The position numbers were made by a program, and so were the translations under genes. This document shows, piece after piece, positions 1-9,803 of a stretch of DNA of 64,000 bases. The notes beneath the pieces were generated by a model that was given only the letters and a program-made list of their open reading frames with translations, searched no databases and was not told where the DNA came from. The stretch is from NCBI RefSeq assembly GCF_014654895.1, contig NZ_BNBE01000001.1:1922001-1986000 (forward strand), given 5' to 3'. How positions within the stretch are numbered: the first letter of the stretch is position 1; every line of letters begins with the position of its first letter. The stretch comes from Streptomyces filamentosus. GTDB taxonomy: Bacteria > Actinomycetota > Actinomycetes > Streptomycetales > Streptomycetaceae.

Positions 1-591
1 GTCGAGCATCGCGCGGAAGACGTCGAGCTGGGCGGCGATCGAGGGGTGTCCCGGTTCGTCCGCGCAGGCGAAGTGGGACCAGAGGCCGGTGACCTTGACC
101 AGGCCCTCCTTCTCGGCCTCCAGGGCGGCGGCGACCAGGGCCGGCCAGTCGGCGGGCTGGCAGCCGTTGCGGCCGAGGCCGGTGTCGGCCTTGAGCTGGA
201 TGCGGGCCGTGCCTCCGGTGCGGCGGGCGGCGGCGGTGACCTCGTCGAGGGCCCAGCGGCCGCTCACCGCCATGTCGAGCCCGGCCTCGATGCCGGCGTC
301 CCACGGGTCGCCGGGGGTCCACAGCCAGCACATGACGGGGACGTCGGTGATCCCGGCGGCGCGCAGGGCCAGCGCCTCGTGCGGGGTGGCGGTGCCGAGC
401 CAGTCGGCGCCCGCGTCGAGGGCGGCGCGGGCGCAGCGCTCGGCGCCGTGGCCGTACGCGTCGGCCTTGACCACGGCCATGATGCGGACGTGGGGGGCGA
501 CCCGGGCGCGCAGCGCGCGGACGTTGGCGCGCAGCGCTCCGAGGTCGATCTCGGCGCGGGCTCGGCGGGGCGGCGGCGGTGTCTCAGTCAT
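1..591 (-). CDS. alr: Alanine racemase (3' part cut by window edge)
   Basis: PLP-dependent racemase that converts L-alanine to D-alanine for peptidoglycan. Translating the minus strand from ATG at 591 gives [20 protein letters not shown], followed by AVVKADAYGHG, the family motif whose lysine forms the PLP Schiff base. Further on come LKADTGLGRNG and GLWSHFACAD, both typical of Alr. The frame is open to base 1, so only the N-terminal 197 residues or so of a roughly 380-residue protein are present. The catalytic tyrosine of the C-terminal domain lies outside. The L,D-transpeptidase and NAD(P)H-hydrate repair genes are upstream on the same strand. Assignment is secure. Confidence 0.93.
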   Translation of the reverse strand, partial: MTETPPPPRRARAEIDLGALRANVRALRARVAPHVRIMAVVKADAYGHGAERCARAALDAGADWLGTATPHEALALRAAGITDVPVMCWLWTPGDPWDAGIEAGLDMAVSGRWALDEVTAAARRTGGTARIQLKADTGLGRNGCQPADWPALVAAALEAEKEGLVKVTGLWSHFACADEPGHPSIAAQLDVFRAMLD

Positions 592-612
592 CGCGCCCAG
601 TCTCTCAGGTGG

Positions 613-1461
613 TCACAGCCCCGGCCGCTTGCCCCAGATGTAGACCCGGTCACCCTTGCGGAGGACGGACCAGAGCTTCTCGGCGTTCTTGTAGGTGAGG
701 TTCACGCAGCCGCGGCTGCCGGTGGGGGTGGCGATGGCCCCGTAGACGGCGTGGAAGGCCTGGCCGCCGTCGAAGAACTGGGAGAACGGCATGGGCGTGT
801 CGTAGATGGTGGACCAGTGGTCCTTGTGGCGCCAGTAGACGGTGTGCCAGCCGGTGCGGGTGCGGTAGCCGGCGCGGCCGCTGCGGATGTTGACCACGGG
901 GTACGTGAGCTTCCGGCCCTTCTGCACCCACATCAGCTCGCGGTTCAGGTCGACGCAGGCGACCGGGTGGGAGCGGACGGGGCACTTCCCCGCGGCGTCG
1001 GGGTTCTTCCGCGCGGCGAGGAGTTCGAGGCGGCCCCAGGTGACGGGTCCGGCGTAGCCGTTGGCGGGCTTGATCTTCTGCCGGACCTGGAAGGCGCGGA
1101 TGGCCTTGCAGTCGGAGGCGGACTGCTTCCCGTCGACCGCGAGCTTCAGGAGCCGCTCGACCTGCCGCTGGTAGAGGCCCTTCTGGGCGGTGCAGGCGGC
1201 CTTGGCGGCGTTGCGCGGGAGGTACTCGACGAGTTCGTCGACCTCCTCCTCCGGTTCGGGGACGGGCACCTCCCCGTCGGGCTGCGTCGGGGGCAGCACC
1301 TGGTCGGGGGTGTCCATGGGGTACTCGGGGTGCCCGGCGCCGGCGATGCCGGGGACGAGGACGTCGGGCGCGGGCTCCTCGGCGGGGGCGGGGGCGGCGC
1401 CCGCCGCCAGGAAGGCCGCGGCGAGCAGGGGCGGCAGGATGCGGTCTCTCCATCTGGTCAC
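613..1461 (-). CDS. L,D-transpeptidase (YkuD family) with peptidoglycan-binding-like region
   Basis: Predicted exported 282-residue enzyme that forms 3-3 crosslinks in peptidoglycan or attaches proteins to it. Residues 1-27 look like a Sec signal peptide: MTRWRD, a hydrophobic run, then PAPAEE. An acidic proline-rich linker follows to about residue 75. Residues 85-150 resemble a PG_binding_1 fold (AIRAFQVRQKIKPANGYAGP). The C-terminal half is a YkuD domain with a histidine in AFHAVYG and the catalytic cysteine in SRGCVNL near residue 252. The gene lies 21 bases upstream of alr, consistent with joint cell-wall roles. The family is well supported; the substrate is not known. Confidence 0.88.
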   Translation of the reverse strand: MTRWRDRILPPLLAAAFLAAGAAPAPAEEPAPDVLVPGIAGAGHPEYPMDTPDQVLPPTQPDGEVPVPEPEEEVDELVEYLPRNAAKAACTAQKGLYQRQVERLLKLAVDGKQSASDCKAIRAFQVRQKIKPANGYAGPVTWGRLELLAARKNPDAAGKCPVRSHPVACVDLNRELMWVQKGRKLTYPVVNIRSGRAGYRTRTGWHTVYWRHKDHWSTIYDTPMPFSQFFDGGQAFHAVYGAIATPTGSRGCVNLTYKNAEKLWSVLRKGDRVYIWGKRPGL

Positions 1462-1551
1462 CGGTCCATCCGAACCCGCCCCCGCGGGGCCCGGCGCGCG
1501 CTGGCCCCCGCCCGGAGCAACGGCGTTGCGCCGACCGGGGGCGTGGGGGGT

Positions 1552-3003
1552 TCAGGGCTCGCGGACGTCCTGCCAGGCGGCGCGCAGCGCGTCGGCGACC
1601 TCGGTGGCGGTGATCGGCCCGCTGCCCGCGGCGGCCCGGCGGGCGGCGAGGCCGTGCAGGTACGCGGCGCAGGAGGCGGCGTCGAGGGGGGCGAGCCCGG
1701 CGGCGAGGAGGGAGCCGGCCAGTCCGGAGAGGACGTCGCCGGAGCCCGCGGTGGCGAGCCAGGGGGTGCCGGTCGGGTTGACCCGCACCGGGCCGGTGCC
1801 CCCGGGGCCGCAGACGAGGGTGGTGGAGCCCTTGAGGAGGACGGTGGCGCCGTAGCGGCCGGCGAGTTCGCGGACGGCGGCGAGCCGCCGGGCCTCCACG
1901 TCCTCCCGGGCGGTGCCGAGGAGGGCCGCCGCCTCGCCGGCGTGCGGGGTGAGCAGGGTGGGCGCGGACCGGCCGCGCACGGCCTCCGGGGTGACGTGGC
2001 GCAGGCCGTCGGCGTCGACGAGGACGGGCACGTCGGCGGCGAGGACCTCGGTGACCGCGACCCGTGCGCCGGGGCCGTCGCCGAGGCCGGGGCCGACCGC
2101 CCACGCCTGGACGCGGCCGGCCTTCTCCGGGGGTCCGGGGTGCACCAGGGTCTCCGGGTGGGCCGCGATGACCGCCTCGCGGGCGGGGCCCGTGTACCGG
2201 ACGGCTCCGGCGCCTCCGCGCAGGGCGCCCGCGACGGCGAGGACGGCGGCGCCGGGGTAGCGCTCGGAGCCGGCGACGATGCCGAGGACCCCCCGCCGGT
2301 ACTTGTCGCTCTCCGCGCCCGGCGCGGGCAGCAGCCGGGCCACGTCCTGGTGCTGGAGGGCTTCGAGTCCGGGCACCGGGGGCAGCTGCGGGCCGATGCC
2401 GATGTCGACGAGCCGCAGGGCGCCCGCGTACTCCCTGGCGGGGTCGACGAGCAGGCCGGGCTTGTACGTGCCGAAGGTGACGGTGACGTCGGCGCGCAGT
2501 GCCTCGCCGGTGACTTCGCCGGTGTCGGCGTCGACGCCGCTGGGCAGGTCGACGGCGACCACGACCGCGTCGGAGCCGCGCGCGGCGCGGGCGACGGGGA
2601 CGGCCTCGGGGCGCAGTCCGCCGCGTCCGCCGATGCCGGTGATCCCGTCGAGGACGAGGTCGGCGGCGGCCAGCGCCTCGTACGGGTCCTCGGTGACGTG
2701 TCCGCCGGCCGCCCGGAGGGCGGCGAGCCCGGCGCCGTGGGCGCGGGCGCCGAGCAGCACGGCGGTGACCCCGGCGCCGCGCCGGGCGAGCCGGGCCCCG
2801 GCGTGGAGGGCGTCGCCGCCGTTGTCGCCGCTGCCGACGAGGAGGACGACCCGGGAGCCGTACACCCGCCCCTTGCCGAGCAGCGAGCAGCAGACGGCGG
2901 CGAGCCCGGCGGCGGCCCGCAGCATCAGCGCGCCTTCGGGCAGCCGGGCCATCAGCGCGGCCTCGGCGGCCCGGACGGTCTCCACGGAGTGAGCGGTACG
3001 CAT
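1552..3003 (-). CDS. nnr: Bifunctional NAD(P)H-hydrate epimerase / ADP-dependent NAD(P)H-hydrate dehydratase
   Basis: Repairs hydrated NAD(P)H, a damaged cofactor form, by epimerising and dehydrating it. The 483-residue protein has the expected YjeF_N domain (about 1-210, with GSGDNGGDA) fused to a ribokinase-like dehydratase domain (about 220-483, with LLTPHAGEAAALLG and TAGSGDVLSG near 417-427). Length and order match fused bacterial Nnr proteins. ATG at 3003 is the chosen start, and N-terminal residues MRTAHSVETVRAAE fit the family. A DtxR-type iron box lies 94 bases upstream; whether it controls this gene is unknown. Confidence 0.93.
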   Translation of the reverse strand: MRTAHSVETVRAAEAALMARLPEGALMLRAAAGLAAVCCSLLGKGRVYGSRVVLLVGSGDNGGDALHAGARLARRGAGVTAVLLGARAHGAGLAALRAAGGHVTEDPYEALAAADLVLDGITGIGGRGGLRPEAVPVARAARGSDAVVVAVDLPSGVDADTGEVTGEALRADVTVTFGTYKPGLLVDPAREYAGALRLVDIGIGPQLPPVPGLEALQHQDVARLLPAPGAESDKYRRGVLGIVAGSERYPGAAVLAVAGALRGGAGAVRYTGPAREAVIAAHPETLVHPGPPEKAGRVQAWAVGPGLGDGPGARVAVTEVLAADVPVLVDADGLRHVTPEAVRGRSAPTLLTPHAGEAAALLGTAREDVEARRLAAVRELAGRYGATVLLKGSTTLVCGPGGTGPVRVNPTGTPWLATAGSGDVLSGLAGSLLAAGLAPLDAASCAAYLHGLAARRAAAGSGPITATEVADALRAAWQDVREP

Positions 3004-3096
3004 GGGGAGCAGTCTGCCCCAGGAAGGGGTGGCCCGCCCGGAGGAACGGAGGAGGAGCGGACGCGTGCGCGGCTCACCCTTCCCCCATCAATAAAC

Positions 3097-3115
3097 TTAG
3101 GATAGGCTTACCTAA
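3097..3115. promoter_or_regulatory. DtxR/IdeR (DmdR)-type iron box
   Basis: TTAGGATAGGCTTACCTAA is a near-perfect 19-bp interrupted palindrome. It matches the actinobacterial DtxR/IdeR operator TTAGGTTAGGCTAACCTAA at 17 of 19 positions. Sites of this quality normally control siderophore or iron-uptake genes. Here the nearest gene in a suitable orientation is nnr, whose start is 94 bases away on the minus strand. No gene starts on the plus strand nearby. It could be a true nnr operator or a remnant of a lost iron-regulated gene. Confidence 0.7.
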
Positions 3116-3166
3116 GAAACTCGCGCGGCACACGTCTCACGCCGGCCCTGGCGGCCGCGCGGTCAC

Positions 3167-3212
3167 GAGGACGGGGCCCGGTACCGCCTCCCCGCGGCCG
3201 GGCCCCGTCCTC
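3167..3212 (-). terminator. Hairpin terminator after acpS
   Basis: Two perfectly complementary 15-base arms (3167-3181, 3198-3212; arm GAGGACGGGGCCCGG) enclose a 16-base loop. The hairpin lies 117 bases beyond the acpS stop on the minus strand. There is no long T-run, as is usual for Streptomyces. Confidence 0.7.
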
Positions 3213-3328
3213 GTCCCCGTACGACGTCCCCGGACGCCGGACGCCGTTCCCGCGCGCCGGACCCCGTACCCCTACGACGTGCCCACGGCCGGGCCCCGTA
3301 CCCGCACGGCGTCCCCGTTCCCCGGCCC

Positions 3329-3697
3329 TCACCCCTCCGCGATCACCACCGCCGAGGCCACCCCCGCGTCGTGGCTCAGCGACAGGTGCCAGCTCCTCAC
3401 GCCCAGCTCGGCCGCGCGCGCCGCCACCGTGCCGCGCACCCGCAGCCGGGGCTGCCCGGTGGACTCCGCGTACACCTCGGCGTCCGTCCAGTGCAGGTTC
3501 CCCGGCGCGCCCAGCGCCTTCGCCAGGGCCTCCTTGGCGGCGAAGCGCGCCGCCAGGGAGGCCGCGCCCCGGCGCTCCCCGCTCGGCAGCAACAGCTCCT
3601 CCCGCACGAAGAGCCGCTCCAGGAGCGCGGGCGTCCGCTCCAGCGACGCGGCGAACCGGTCGATCTCCGCCACGTCGATCCCCACCCCGATGATCAT
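3329..3697 (-). CDS. acpS: Holo-[acyl-carrier-protein] synthase
   Basis: Transfers 4'-phosphopantetheine from CoA to apo-ACP, activating fatty acid and polyketide carrier proteins. The 122-residue product has the AcpS N-terminus [15 protein letters not shown], with the Mg2+-binding Asp in GIDV, and the second motif [13 protein letters not shown] with its Glu and Lys. The size is typical of trimeric AcpS-type enzymes. The start at 3697 lies 8 bases after the glmS stop, so the two are probably co-transcribed. The longer open frame continuing upstream is only a shadow of glmS. Confidence 0.95.
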   Translation of the reverse strand: MIIGVGIDVAEIDRFAASLERTPALLERLFVREELLLPSGERRGAASLAARFAAKEALAKALGAPGNLHWTDAEVYAESTGQPRLRVRGTVAARAAELGVRSWHLSLSHDAGVASAVVIAEG

Positions 3698-3705
3698 CTG
3701 CTTCC

Positions 3706-5553
3706 TCACTCCACCGTCACGGACTTGGCCAGGTTGCGCGGCTGGTCCACCTCGTTGCCCCGCGCGGTGGCCAGCTCGCAGGCGAAGACCTGGAGCGGCA
3801 CCGTCGCCACCAGCGGCTGGAGCAGCGTGGGCGTGGCCGGGACGCGGACCAGGTGGTCGGCGAAGGGCACGACGGCCTCGTCGCCCTCCTCCGCGATCAC
3901 GATCGTGCGGGCGCCGCGGGCCCGGATCTCCTGGATGTTGGAGACGATCTTGTCGTGGAGGACCGAGCGCCCCTTGGGCGAGGGCACCACGACGACGACC
4001 GGCAGGTCCTCCTCGATCAGCGCGATCGGCCCGTGCTTCAGCTCGCCCGCCGCGAAGCCCTCGGCGTGCATGTAGGCGAGCTCCTTCAGCTTGAGGGCGC
4101 CTTCGAGGGCGACCGGGTAGCCGACGTGACGCCCCAGGAAGAGGATCGTGTCCTTGTGCGCGAGGGACCGGGCCAGCGCCCTGACCGGCTCCATCGTCTC
4201 CAGGACCCGCTCCACCTCCTCCCCGATCCGGGCCAGCTCGCGGACCACCGCGCGGATCTCGTCGCCCCACTTGGTGCCCCGCACCTGCCCCAGGTAGAGG
4301 GCGAGGAGGTAGCAGGCGACGAGCTGGGTGAGGAACGCCTTCGTGGAGGCCACCGCGACCTCCGGACCGGCGTGCGTGTACAGCACGGCGTCGGACTCGC
4401 GCGGGATCGTCGACCCGTTGGTGTTGCAGACCGCGAGGACCTTGGCGCCCTGCTCGCGGGCGTGCCGCAGCGCCATCAGGGTGTCCATGGTCTCGCCGGA
4501 CTGCGAGATCGCGATCACCAGCGTCCGCTGCCCCAGGATCGGGTCCCGGTAGCGGAACTCGCTGGCCAGCTCGACCTCGCACGGGATCCGGGTCCAGTGC
4601 TCGATGGCGTACTTGGCGATCATCCCGGCGTGGAAGGCGGTGCCGCAGGCCACGATGACGACCTTGTCGGCCTCGCGGAGCACCGCGTCCGGGATCCGCA
4701 CCTCGTCCAGGGTGAGCCGCCCCGAGCCGTCGATCCGGCCGAGGAGCGTGTCGGCGACCGCCTTCGGCTGCTCGGCGATCTCCTTCAGCATGAAGTGGTC
4801 GTAACCGCCCTTCTCGGCGGCGGAGGCGTCCCAGTCGACGTGGAAGGCCCGGACGTCGGCGGGCGCGCCCTCGAAGTCGGTCACGGCGACGCCGTCCCGG
4901 CTCAGCTCGACCACCTGGTCCTGGCCCAGCTCGATCGCGGACCGGGTGTGGGCGATGAAGGCGGAGACGTCGGAGGCGAGGAAGTTCTCGCCCTCGCCGA
5001 CGCCGACGACGAGCGGCGAGTTCCGGCGGGCGCCGACGACCACGTCCGGCTGGTCGGCGTGCACGGCGACCAGGGTGAACGCCCCGTCGAGCCGCCGGCA
5101 CACCAGCCGCATCGCCTCCGCGAGGTCGCCCGCGGAGGAGAACTCCTCCGCCAGCAGATGGGCGACGACCTCGGTGTCGGTCTCCGACAGCAGGTCGTGG
5201 CCGCGCTCGGCCAGCTCCTCGCGGAGGGCGGCGAAGTTCTCGATGATCCCGTTGTGCACCACCGCGACACGCCCGGCGTTGTCGAGGTGCGGATGGGCGT
5301 TGGCGTCGGTGGGACCGCCGTGGGTGGCCCACCGGGTGTGCCCGATGCCGACGGAGCCGCCGGGCAGCGGCCGGTCGACGAGTTCCTTCTCCAGGTTGAC
5401 GAGCTTGCCCGCCCTCTTCGCGGCGGCGAGCCCGCCGTCCGCGAGCACGGCGACCCCGGCCGAGTCGTACCCGCGGTACTCCAGCCGCTTCAGCCCCGCG
5501 ACCACCACATCAAGCGCCGACTGCCCGCCGACGTACCCCACGATTCCGCACAT
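3706..5553 (-). CDS. glmS: Glutamine-fructose-6-phosphate aminotransferase (isomerizing)
   Basis: First step of UDP-GlcNAc synthesis: fructose-6-phosphate plus glutamine gives glucosamine-6-phosphate. The 615-residue protein starts [10 protein letters not shown], with Cys2 as the N-terminal nucleophile of the class II glutaminase domain (about 1-225). Two SIS sugar-isomerase domains follow ([10 protein letters not shown]; a C-terminal part ending in the conserved LAKSVTVE). It pairs functionally with glmM at 7749. It is upstream of acpS on the minus strand. A full-length, intact family member. Confidence 0.97.
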   Translation of the reverse strand: MCGIVGYVGGQSALDVVVAGLKRLEYRGYDSAGVAVLADGGLAAAKRAGKLVNLEKELVDRPLPGGSVGIGHTRWATHGGPTDANAHPHLDNAGRVAVVHNGIIENFAALREELAERGHDLLSETDTEVVAHLLAEEFSSAGDLAEAMRLVCRRLDGAFTLVAVHADQPDVVVGARRNSPLVVGVGEGENFLASDVSAFIAHTRSAIELGQDQVVELSRDGVAVTDFEGAPADVRAFHVDWDASAAEKGGYDHFMLKEIAEQPKAVADTLLGRIDGSGRLTLDEVRIPDAVLREADKVVIVACGTAFHAGMIAKYAIEHWTRIPCEVELASEFRYRDPILGQRTLVIAISQSGETMDTLMALRHAREQGAKVLAVCNTNGSTIPRESDAVLYTHAGPEVAVASTKAFLTQLVACYLLALYLGQVRGTKWGDEIRAVVRELARIGEEVERVLETMEPVRALARSLAHKDTILFLGRHVGYPVALEGALKLKELAYMHAEGFAAGELKHGPIALIEEDLPVVVVVPSPKGRSVLHDKIVSNIQEIRARGARTIVIAEEGDEAVVPFADHLVRVPATPTLLQPLVATVPLQVFACELATARGNEVDQPRNLAKSVTVE

Positions 5554-5683
5554 GACGGCAGCCTACGGCCGGACACCGCCCCCGTCCCGGACCCCGCACG
5601 GGAGTCGGGCAGACGCCGTCAACCGTGCGGCACGTGACCCACCCCACGACCCACGGCACCCGGCGACCCGGGACAATGTCCCT

Positions 5684-6694
5684 GTGATCACCTCGCCGCC
5701 ACGAAGCGCCCACGGCAACGGAGCCGGGAACGGAGGGGCCTCCCGCAGGTCCTCCGAGCCGACCCCGTACGTCGACCTCACCCGCGCGGAGTGGAGCGCC
5801 CTGCGCGACAAGACCCCGCTCCCGCTCACCGCCGACGAGGTCGAGCGCCTCCAGGGCCTCGGAGACGTCATCGACCTCGAAGAGGTCCGGGACATCTACC
5901 TGCCGCTCTCCCGGCTGCTCAACCTGTACGTGCAGGCCACCAGCGGTCTGCGCGGCGCCCTCAACACCTTCCTCGGCGAGAGCGGCGAGCAGCGCGGCAC
6001 CCCCTTCGTCATAGGGGTCGCCGGCTCCGTCGCGGTCGGCAAGTCGACCGTGGCCCGCCTCCTCCAGGCGCTCCTCGCCCGCTGGCCCGAGCACCCGCGC
6101 GTCGAGCGGATCACCACCGACGGCTTCCTCTACCCGATGGAGGAGCTGAAGGCGCGCGGCCTGATGTCCCGGAAGGGCTTCCCCGAGTCGTACGACCGGC
6201 GGGCCCTCACCCGCTTCGTCGCCGACGTCAAGGCGGGCAAGGAGGAGGTCACCGCCCCGGTCTACTCGCACCTCATCTACGACCGGGTGCCCGGCGAGCA
6301 GCTCGTCGTGCGCCGCCCCGACATCCTCATCGTCGAGGGGCTGAACGTCCTCCAGCCGGCACTGCCCGGCAAGGACGGCAGGACCCGGGTGGGCCTCGCC
6401 GACTACTTCGACTTCTCGGTGTACGTCGACGCCCGCCCCGAGGACATCGAGGGCTGGTACCTCAACCGCTTCCGGAAGCTGCGCGAGACCGCCTTCCAGG
6501 ACCCGTCCTCGTACTTCCGGCGCTGGACGCAGGTCTCCGAGGAGGAGGCCCTGGACTACGCCCGCACGATGTGGCGGACCGTCAACAAGGTCAACCTGCT
6601 GGAGAACGTGGCGCCGACCCGCGGCCGGGCCACCCTCGTCGTCCGCAAGGGCCCCGACCACAAGGTGCAGCGCCTGAGCCTCCGCAAGCTCTGA
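5684..6694 (+). CDS. coaA: Type I pantothenate kinase
   Basis: Phosphorylates pantothenate, the committed and feedback-regulated step of CoA synthesis. GTG at 5684 gives 336 residues; the open frame runs further upstream but overlaps glmS antisense and has no ribosome site. The P-loop is [12 protein letters not shown]. Other CoaA signatures are [42 protein letters not shown] and VEGLNVLQ. The N-terminal 28 residues are Ser/Gly-rich and typical of streptomycete versions. It is divergent from glmS. Confidence 0.95.
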   Translation: MITSPPRSAHGNGAGNGGASRRSSEPTPYVDLTRAEWSALRDKTPLPLTADEVERLQGLGDVIDLEEVRDIYLPLSRLLNLYVQATSGLRGALNTFLGESGEQRGTPFVIGVAGSVAVGKSTVARLLQALLARWPEHPRVERITTDGFLYPMEELKARGLMSRKGFPESYDRRALTRFVADVKAGKEEVTAPVYSHLIYDRVPGEQLVVRRPDILIVEGLNVLQPALPGKDGRTRVGLADYFDFSVYVDARPEDIEGWYLNRFRKLRETAFQDPSSYFRRWTQVSEEEALDYARTMWRTVNKVNLLENVAPTRGRATLVVRKGPDHKVQRLSLRKL

Positions 6695-6724
6695 ATCCGG
6701 CGCCCGCCTCCGTAAGCTCGGGGC

Positions 6725-7675
6725 ATGCTGCATCTTCGGATGATCGTGCCCCCGGACCGCACGGAGGCGGTGACCGGCCTCATCGGCTCGACGGTCGGCA
6801 CCACCCACGTGGTGGTGCTGCCCGGCGCGGCCCTGGACCCGGCCGGCGACGTCGTGATGTGCGACGTCGCCCGCGAGGCCGGGGACGAACTCCTCCACGG
6901 GCTGCGGGCCCTGAAACTCGATCAGGACGGCTCGATCGCCGTCGAGAACATCGACCTGTCGATGTCGGAGCGGGCCGACGCCGCCGAGGAGGACGCTCCC
7001 GGCGAGGGCGCCGACGCGGTGCTCTGGGAGCAGCTGGCGACCGCCACGCACGAGGAGTCGACGCTCTCCTTCACCTACCTCGCCTTCATGCTCCTGGCGA
7101 CGATGATCGCGGCCTGCGGCGTGGTCCTCGACAACGCGATCCTGATCGTGGGCGCGATGGCGGTCGGCCCCGAGTTCGGCCCGCTCGCCGGGGTGTGCAC
7201 GGCGATCGTGAAGCGGGCGCCGCGGCTCGCGGTCCGCTCGCTGCTCGCGCTGCTCGTCGGCTTCCTGGCGGCGATCCTGGCCACCACCCTGTTCAGCCTG
7301 CTCATGGACCGGATGGGGCTGTTCAGCGTGGAGATGCTGGACGGGGAACGCCCCCAGACCTCCTTCATCTGGCAGCCGGACCCCTTCTCCTTCGTGGTGG
7401 CGGTCCTCGCCGGCGCGGCCGGCACCCTGTCGCTGACCTCCTCGAAGGCGGGCGCCCTGGTGGGCGTGGCGATCTCGGTGACGACGGTCCCGGCGGCGGC
7501 CAACGCCGCGGTGGCCCTCGGCTACGGCGAGGTCGGCCAGACCCTCGGCTCGGTCCAGCAGCTCCTGCTGAACCTCCTCGGCATCATCCTGTCCGGCACC
7601 CTGACGCTCCTCGTCCAGAAGTGGCTGTGGCGGACCCAGCGCGGGAAGCTGAAGCGCCGGCTGCGCAGGGGCTGA
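6725..7675 (+). CDS. DUF389 family membrane protein
   Basis: Integral membrane protein of unknown function, 316 residues. The soluble N-terminal domain (about 1-105) begins MLHLRMIVPPDRTEAVTGLI. About six hydrophobic segments follow, including TYLAFMLLATMIAACGVVL and the DUF389 hallmark NAILIVGAMAVGPEFGPLAG. The C-terminus is basic (RTQRGKLKRRLRRG). It starts 30 bases after coaA in the same direction and may be co-transcribed. The function cannot be inferred from the context. Confidence 0.85.
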   Translation: MLHLRMIVPPDRTEAVTGLIGSTVGTTHVVVLPGAALDPAGDVVMCDVAREAGDELLHGLRALKLDQDGSIAVENIDLSMSERADAAEEDAPGEGADAVLWEQLATATHEESTLSFTYLAFMLLATMIAACGVVLDNAILIVGAMAVGPEFGPLAGVCTAIVKRAPRLAVRSLLALLVGFLAAILATTLFSLLMDRMGLFSVEMLDGERPQTSFIWQPDPFSFVVAVLAGAAGTLSLTSSKAGALVGVAISVTTVPAAANAAVALGYGEVGQTLGSVQQLLLNLLGIILSGTLTLLVQKWLWRTQRGKLKRRLRRG

Positions 7676-7685
7676 CCCGGGCCCC

Positions 7686-7736
7686 GGTACGGGAAGGGCC
7701 CCGCCGCACCGGAGTGCGCGGGGCCCTTCCCGTACC
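7686..7736. terminator. Bidirectional terminator between DUF389 gene and glmM
   Basis: A perfect 19-base inverted repeat (7686-7704 and 7718-7736, arm GGTACGGGAAGGGCCCCGC) has a 13-base loop. It lies between convergent genes, 10 bases after the DUF389 stop and 12 bases from the glmM stop. Confidence 0.85.
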
Positions 7737-7748
7737 GCTCGAAGGGCT

Positions 7749-9107
7749 CTAGCCCAGCGCGGACTTCACCACGTCGGCGAGGCGCTGCGCGACCGAGCGG
7801 GCCTGCTCGATGTCGGCGGCCTCGACCATGACGCGGACCAGCGGCTCGGTGCCGGAGGAGCGGAGCAGCACGCGGCCGGTGGTGCCCAGCTCGCGCTCGG
7901 CGTCGACGACGGCGGCGGCCAGCTCGGCGGAGGTGGTCACGCGGGACTTGTCGACGTCCTTCACGTTGATGAGGATCTGCGGCAGCCGCTCCATGACGGC
8001 GGCCAGCTCCGCGAGGGACTTGCCGGTGGCGGCGACCCGGGCGGCCAGCATGAGGCCGGTGAGGGTGCCGTCGCCGGTGGTGGCGTGGTCGAGCACGATG
8101 ACGTGCCCGGACTGCTCGCCGCCGAGGGCGTAGCCGTGCTCCTTCATGGACTCCAGGACGTAGCGGTCGCCGACCGCCGTCTGGACGAGGGTGAGGCCCT
8201 CGCGCTCCATGGCGAGCTTGAAGCCCAGGTTCGACATGACGGTGGCGACGACGGTGTCGCCGCGCAGGGTGCCGGCCTCGCGCATGGCGAGGGAGAGCAC
8301 GGCGAGGATCTGGTCGCCGTCCACCTCCGCGCCGGTGTGGTCGACGGCGAGGCAGCGGTCGGCGTCGCCGTCGTGGGCGATGCCGAGGTCGGCGCCGTGC
8401 TCGACGACGGCGGCCTTCAGGAGCTCCAGGTGGGTGGAGCCGCAGCCGTCGTTGATGTTGAGGCCGTCGGGAGCGGCGCCGATGGTGACGACCTGGGCGC
8501 CGGCGCGGGTGAACGCCTCCGGGGAGACGCGGGCGGCGGCGCCGTGGGCCTCGTCGAGGACGATCTTCAGGCCGTCGAGGCGGTTGGGGAGCACGCCGAG
8601 GAGGTGGGAGACGTACGTCTCGAAGCCCTCGGTGTAGTCGCGGACGCGGCCGACGCCGGCGCCGGTCGGGCGGTCCCAGGGAGCGCCGGTGCGGTGCTCC
8701 TCGTAGACGCCCTCGATCTTGTCCTCCAGGTCGTCGGCCAGCTTGTGGCCGCCGCGGGCGAAGAACTTGATGCCGTTGTCGGGCATGGCGTTGTGGCTGG
8801 CGGAGAGCATCACGCCGAGGTCGGCGCCGAGGACGCCGGTGAGGTGGGCGACGGCCGGGGTGGGCAGCACGCCGACCCGCAGGACGTCGACGCCTGCGCT
8901 GGCGAGGCCGGCGACGACGGCCGCCTCCAGGAACTCTCCCGACGCCCGCGGGTCCCGCCCGACCACGGCGGTCGGCCGATGGCCCTCGAAGGTCCCCGCC
9001 TCGGCGAGCACGTGCGCCGCCGCGACCGACAGGCCGAGCGCGAGCTCCGCCGTCAGGTCCGCGTTGGCAACGCCGCGTACGCCGTCGGTGCCGAAGAGTC
9101 GTCCCAC
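7749..9107 (-). CDS. glmM: Phosphoglucosamine mutase
   Basis: Converts glucosamine-6-phosphate to glucosamine-1-phosphate for UDP-GlcNAc and peptidoglycan. GTG at 9107, preceded by CGGAGGACAGCT, gives 452 residues starting (M)[14 protein letters not shown]. The catalytic phosphoserine loop is [17 protein letters not shown], the Mg2+ loop is [13 protein letters not shown] and the sugar-binding loop is GGEQSGH. A longer in-frame extension upstream crosses the rpsI terminator and is rejected. Full length and intact. Confidence 0.96.
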   Translation of the reverse strand: MGRLFGTDGVRGVANADLTAELALGLSVAAAHVLAEAGTFEGHRPTAVVGRDPRASGEFLEAAVVAGLASAGVDVLRVGVLPTPAVAHLTGVLGADLGVMLSASHNAMPDNGIKFFARGGHKLADDLEDKIEGVYEEHRTGAPWDRPTGAGVGRVRDYTEGFETYVSHLLGVLPNRLDGLKIVLDEAHGAAARVSPEAFTRAGAQVVTIGAAPDGLNINDGCGSTHLELLKAAVVEHGADLGIAHDGDADRCLAVDHTGAEVDGDQILAVLSLAMREAGTLRGDTVVATVMSNLGFKLAMEREGLTLVQTAVGDRYVLESMKEHGYALGGEQSGHVIVLDHATTGDGTLTGLMLAARVAATGKSLAELAAVMERLPQILINVKDVDKSRVTTSAELAAAVVDAERELGTTGRVLLRSSGTEPLVRVMVEAADIEQARSVAQRLADVVKSALG

Positions 9108-9170
9108 AGCTGTCCTCCGAAAATGCGTGCCCAAGGATGAAAGAAGCCCGGTGAAAGGGGCCGGGTGAAA

Positions 9171-9225
9171 AAGGTTAAGAAAAAACGTACGCCCCGACGG
9201 CACGCGCAGTGCGCCGGGGCGTACG
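9171..9225 (-). terminator. Rho-independent terminator of rplM-rpsI
   Basis: Perfect 11-base arms (9186-9196, 9215-9225; CGTACGCCCCG) are followed on the minus strand by TTTTTTCTTAACC. This is a classical intrinsic terminator 21 bases after the rpsI stop and one of the few here with a clear T-tract. Confidence 0.9.
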
Positions 9226-9246
9226 TACAAGCAGTGCGGCAGGCGA

Positions 9247-9759
9247 TTAACGCTTGCTGTACTGCGGAGCCTTGCGGGCCTTCTTGAGACCGGCCTTCTT
9301 CCGCTCGACCGCGCGGTCGTCACGGGAGAGGAAGCCGGCCTTCTTCAGCGCCGGGCGGTTGTTCTCGACGTCGGCCTCGTTCAGGGCACGGGCCACGCCG
9401 AGGCGGAGGGCGCCGGCCTGGCCGGAGACACCGCCACCCGCGATGCGGGCGATGACGTCGTAGCGGTTGTCGAGCTCGAGCACCTTGAAGGGCTCGTTGA
9501 CTTCCTGCTGGTGGACCTTGTTCGGGAAGTAGTCCTCGAGCGTACGCCCGTTGATCTTCCACTTGCCGGTGCCCGGGACGATCCGGACGCGGGCGATGGC
9601 GTTCTTGCGACGGCCCAGGCCGGCGGCCGGCTGCGGGTCGCCGAAGCGGGACGCGAGGGACTCGGAGGTGTAGTCACCCTCGACGATCTCGGTCTCGGTG
9701 GTGTACTCCTCGACGCCCTCGAACTCGTCGACGGGGGTCTCGGGGGTGGTCTCGGCCAC
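9247..9759 (-). CDS. rpsI: 30S ribosomal protein S9
   Basis: Small-subunit head protein whose basic C-terminal tail contacts P-site tRNA. GTG at 9759 behind GAGGAGCATC gives 170 residues. The conserved S9 core begins at [17 protein letters not shown] and ends in the invariant [11 protein letters not shown]. An acidic N-terminal extension of about 45 residues ([19 protein letters not shown]) is typical of streptomycete S9. It follows rplM by 44 bases in a two-gene operon. Confidence 0.97.
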   Translation of the reverse strand: MAETTPETPVDEFEGVEEYTTETEIVEGDYTSESLASRFGDPQPAAGLGRRKNAIARVRIVPGTGKWKINGRTLEDYFPNKVHQQEVNEPFKVLELDNRYDVIARIAGGGVSGQAGALRLGVARALNEADVENNRPALKKAGFLSRDDRAVERKKAGLKKARKAPQYSKR

Positions 9760-9803
9760 GATGCTCCTCAGATTTCTTTCGTTCTTAGGGGGTGTGGCCG
9801 GAA

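Larger units (their letters stand above)
3004..3328. other. Intergenic region with iron box and terminator
   Basis: No convincing gene is seen in these 325 bases. Short open frames here lack a ribosome site and consist of GC-rich low-complexity residues. The region holds the iron box at 3097-3115 and the hairpin at 3167-3212, which probably ends the glmS-acpS transcript. Bases 3213-3320 repeat variants of cgtacgacgtccc and gccggaccccgtacc, a degenerate GC-rich repetition without an obvious role. Confidence 0.6.

Noticed and set aside
46..3105. Open frame of 1019 codons on the plus strand
   Set aside because: Antisense shadow of alr, the L,D-transpeptidase and nnr; high-GC third positions keep it open, and the product is Gly/Ala/Arg-rich without motifs.
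3108..3332. Small 74-codon gene in the gap after acpS
   Set aside because: Covers the terminator hairpin, has no ribosome site, and encodes only Arg/Gly/Pro low complexity.
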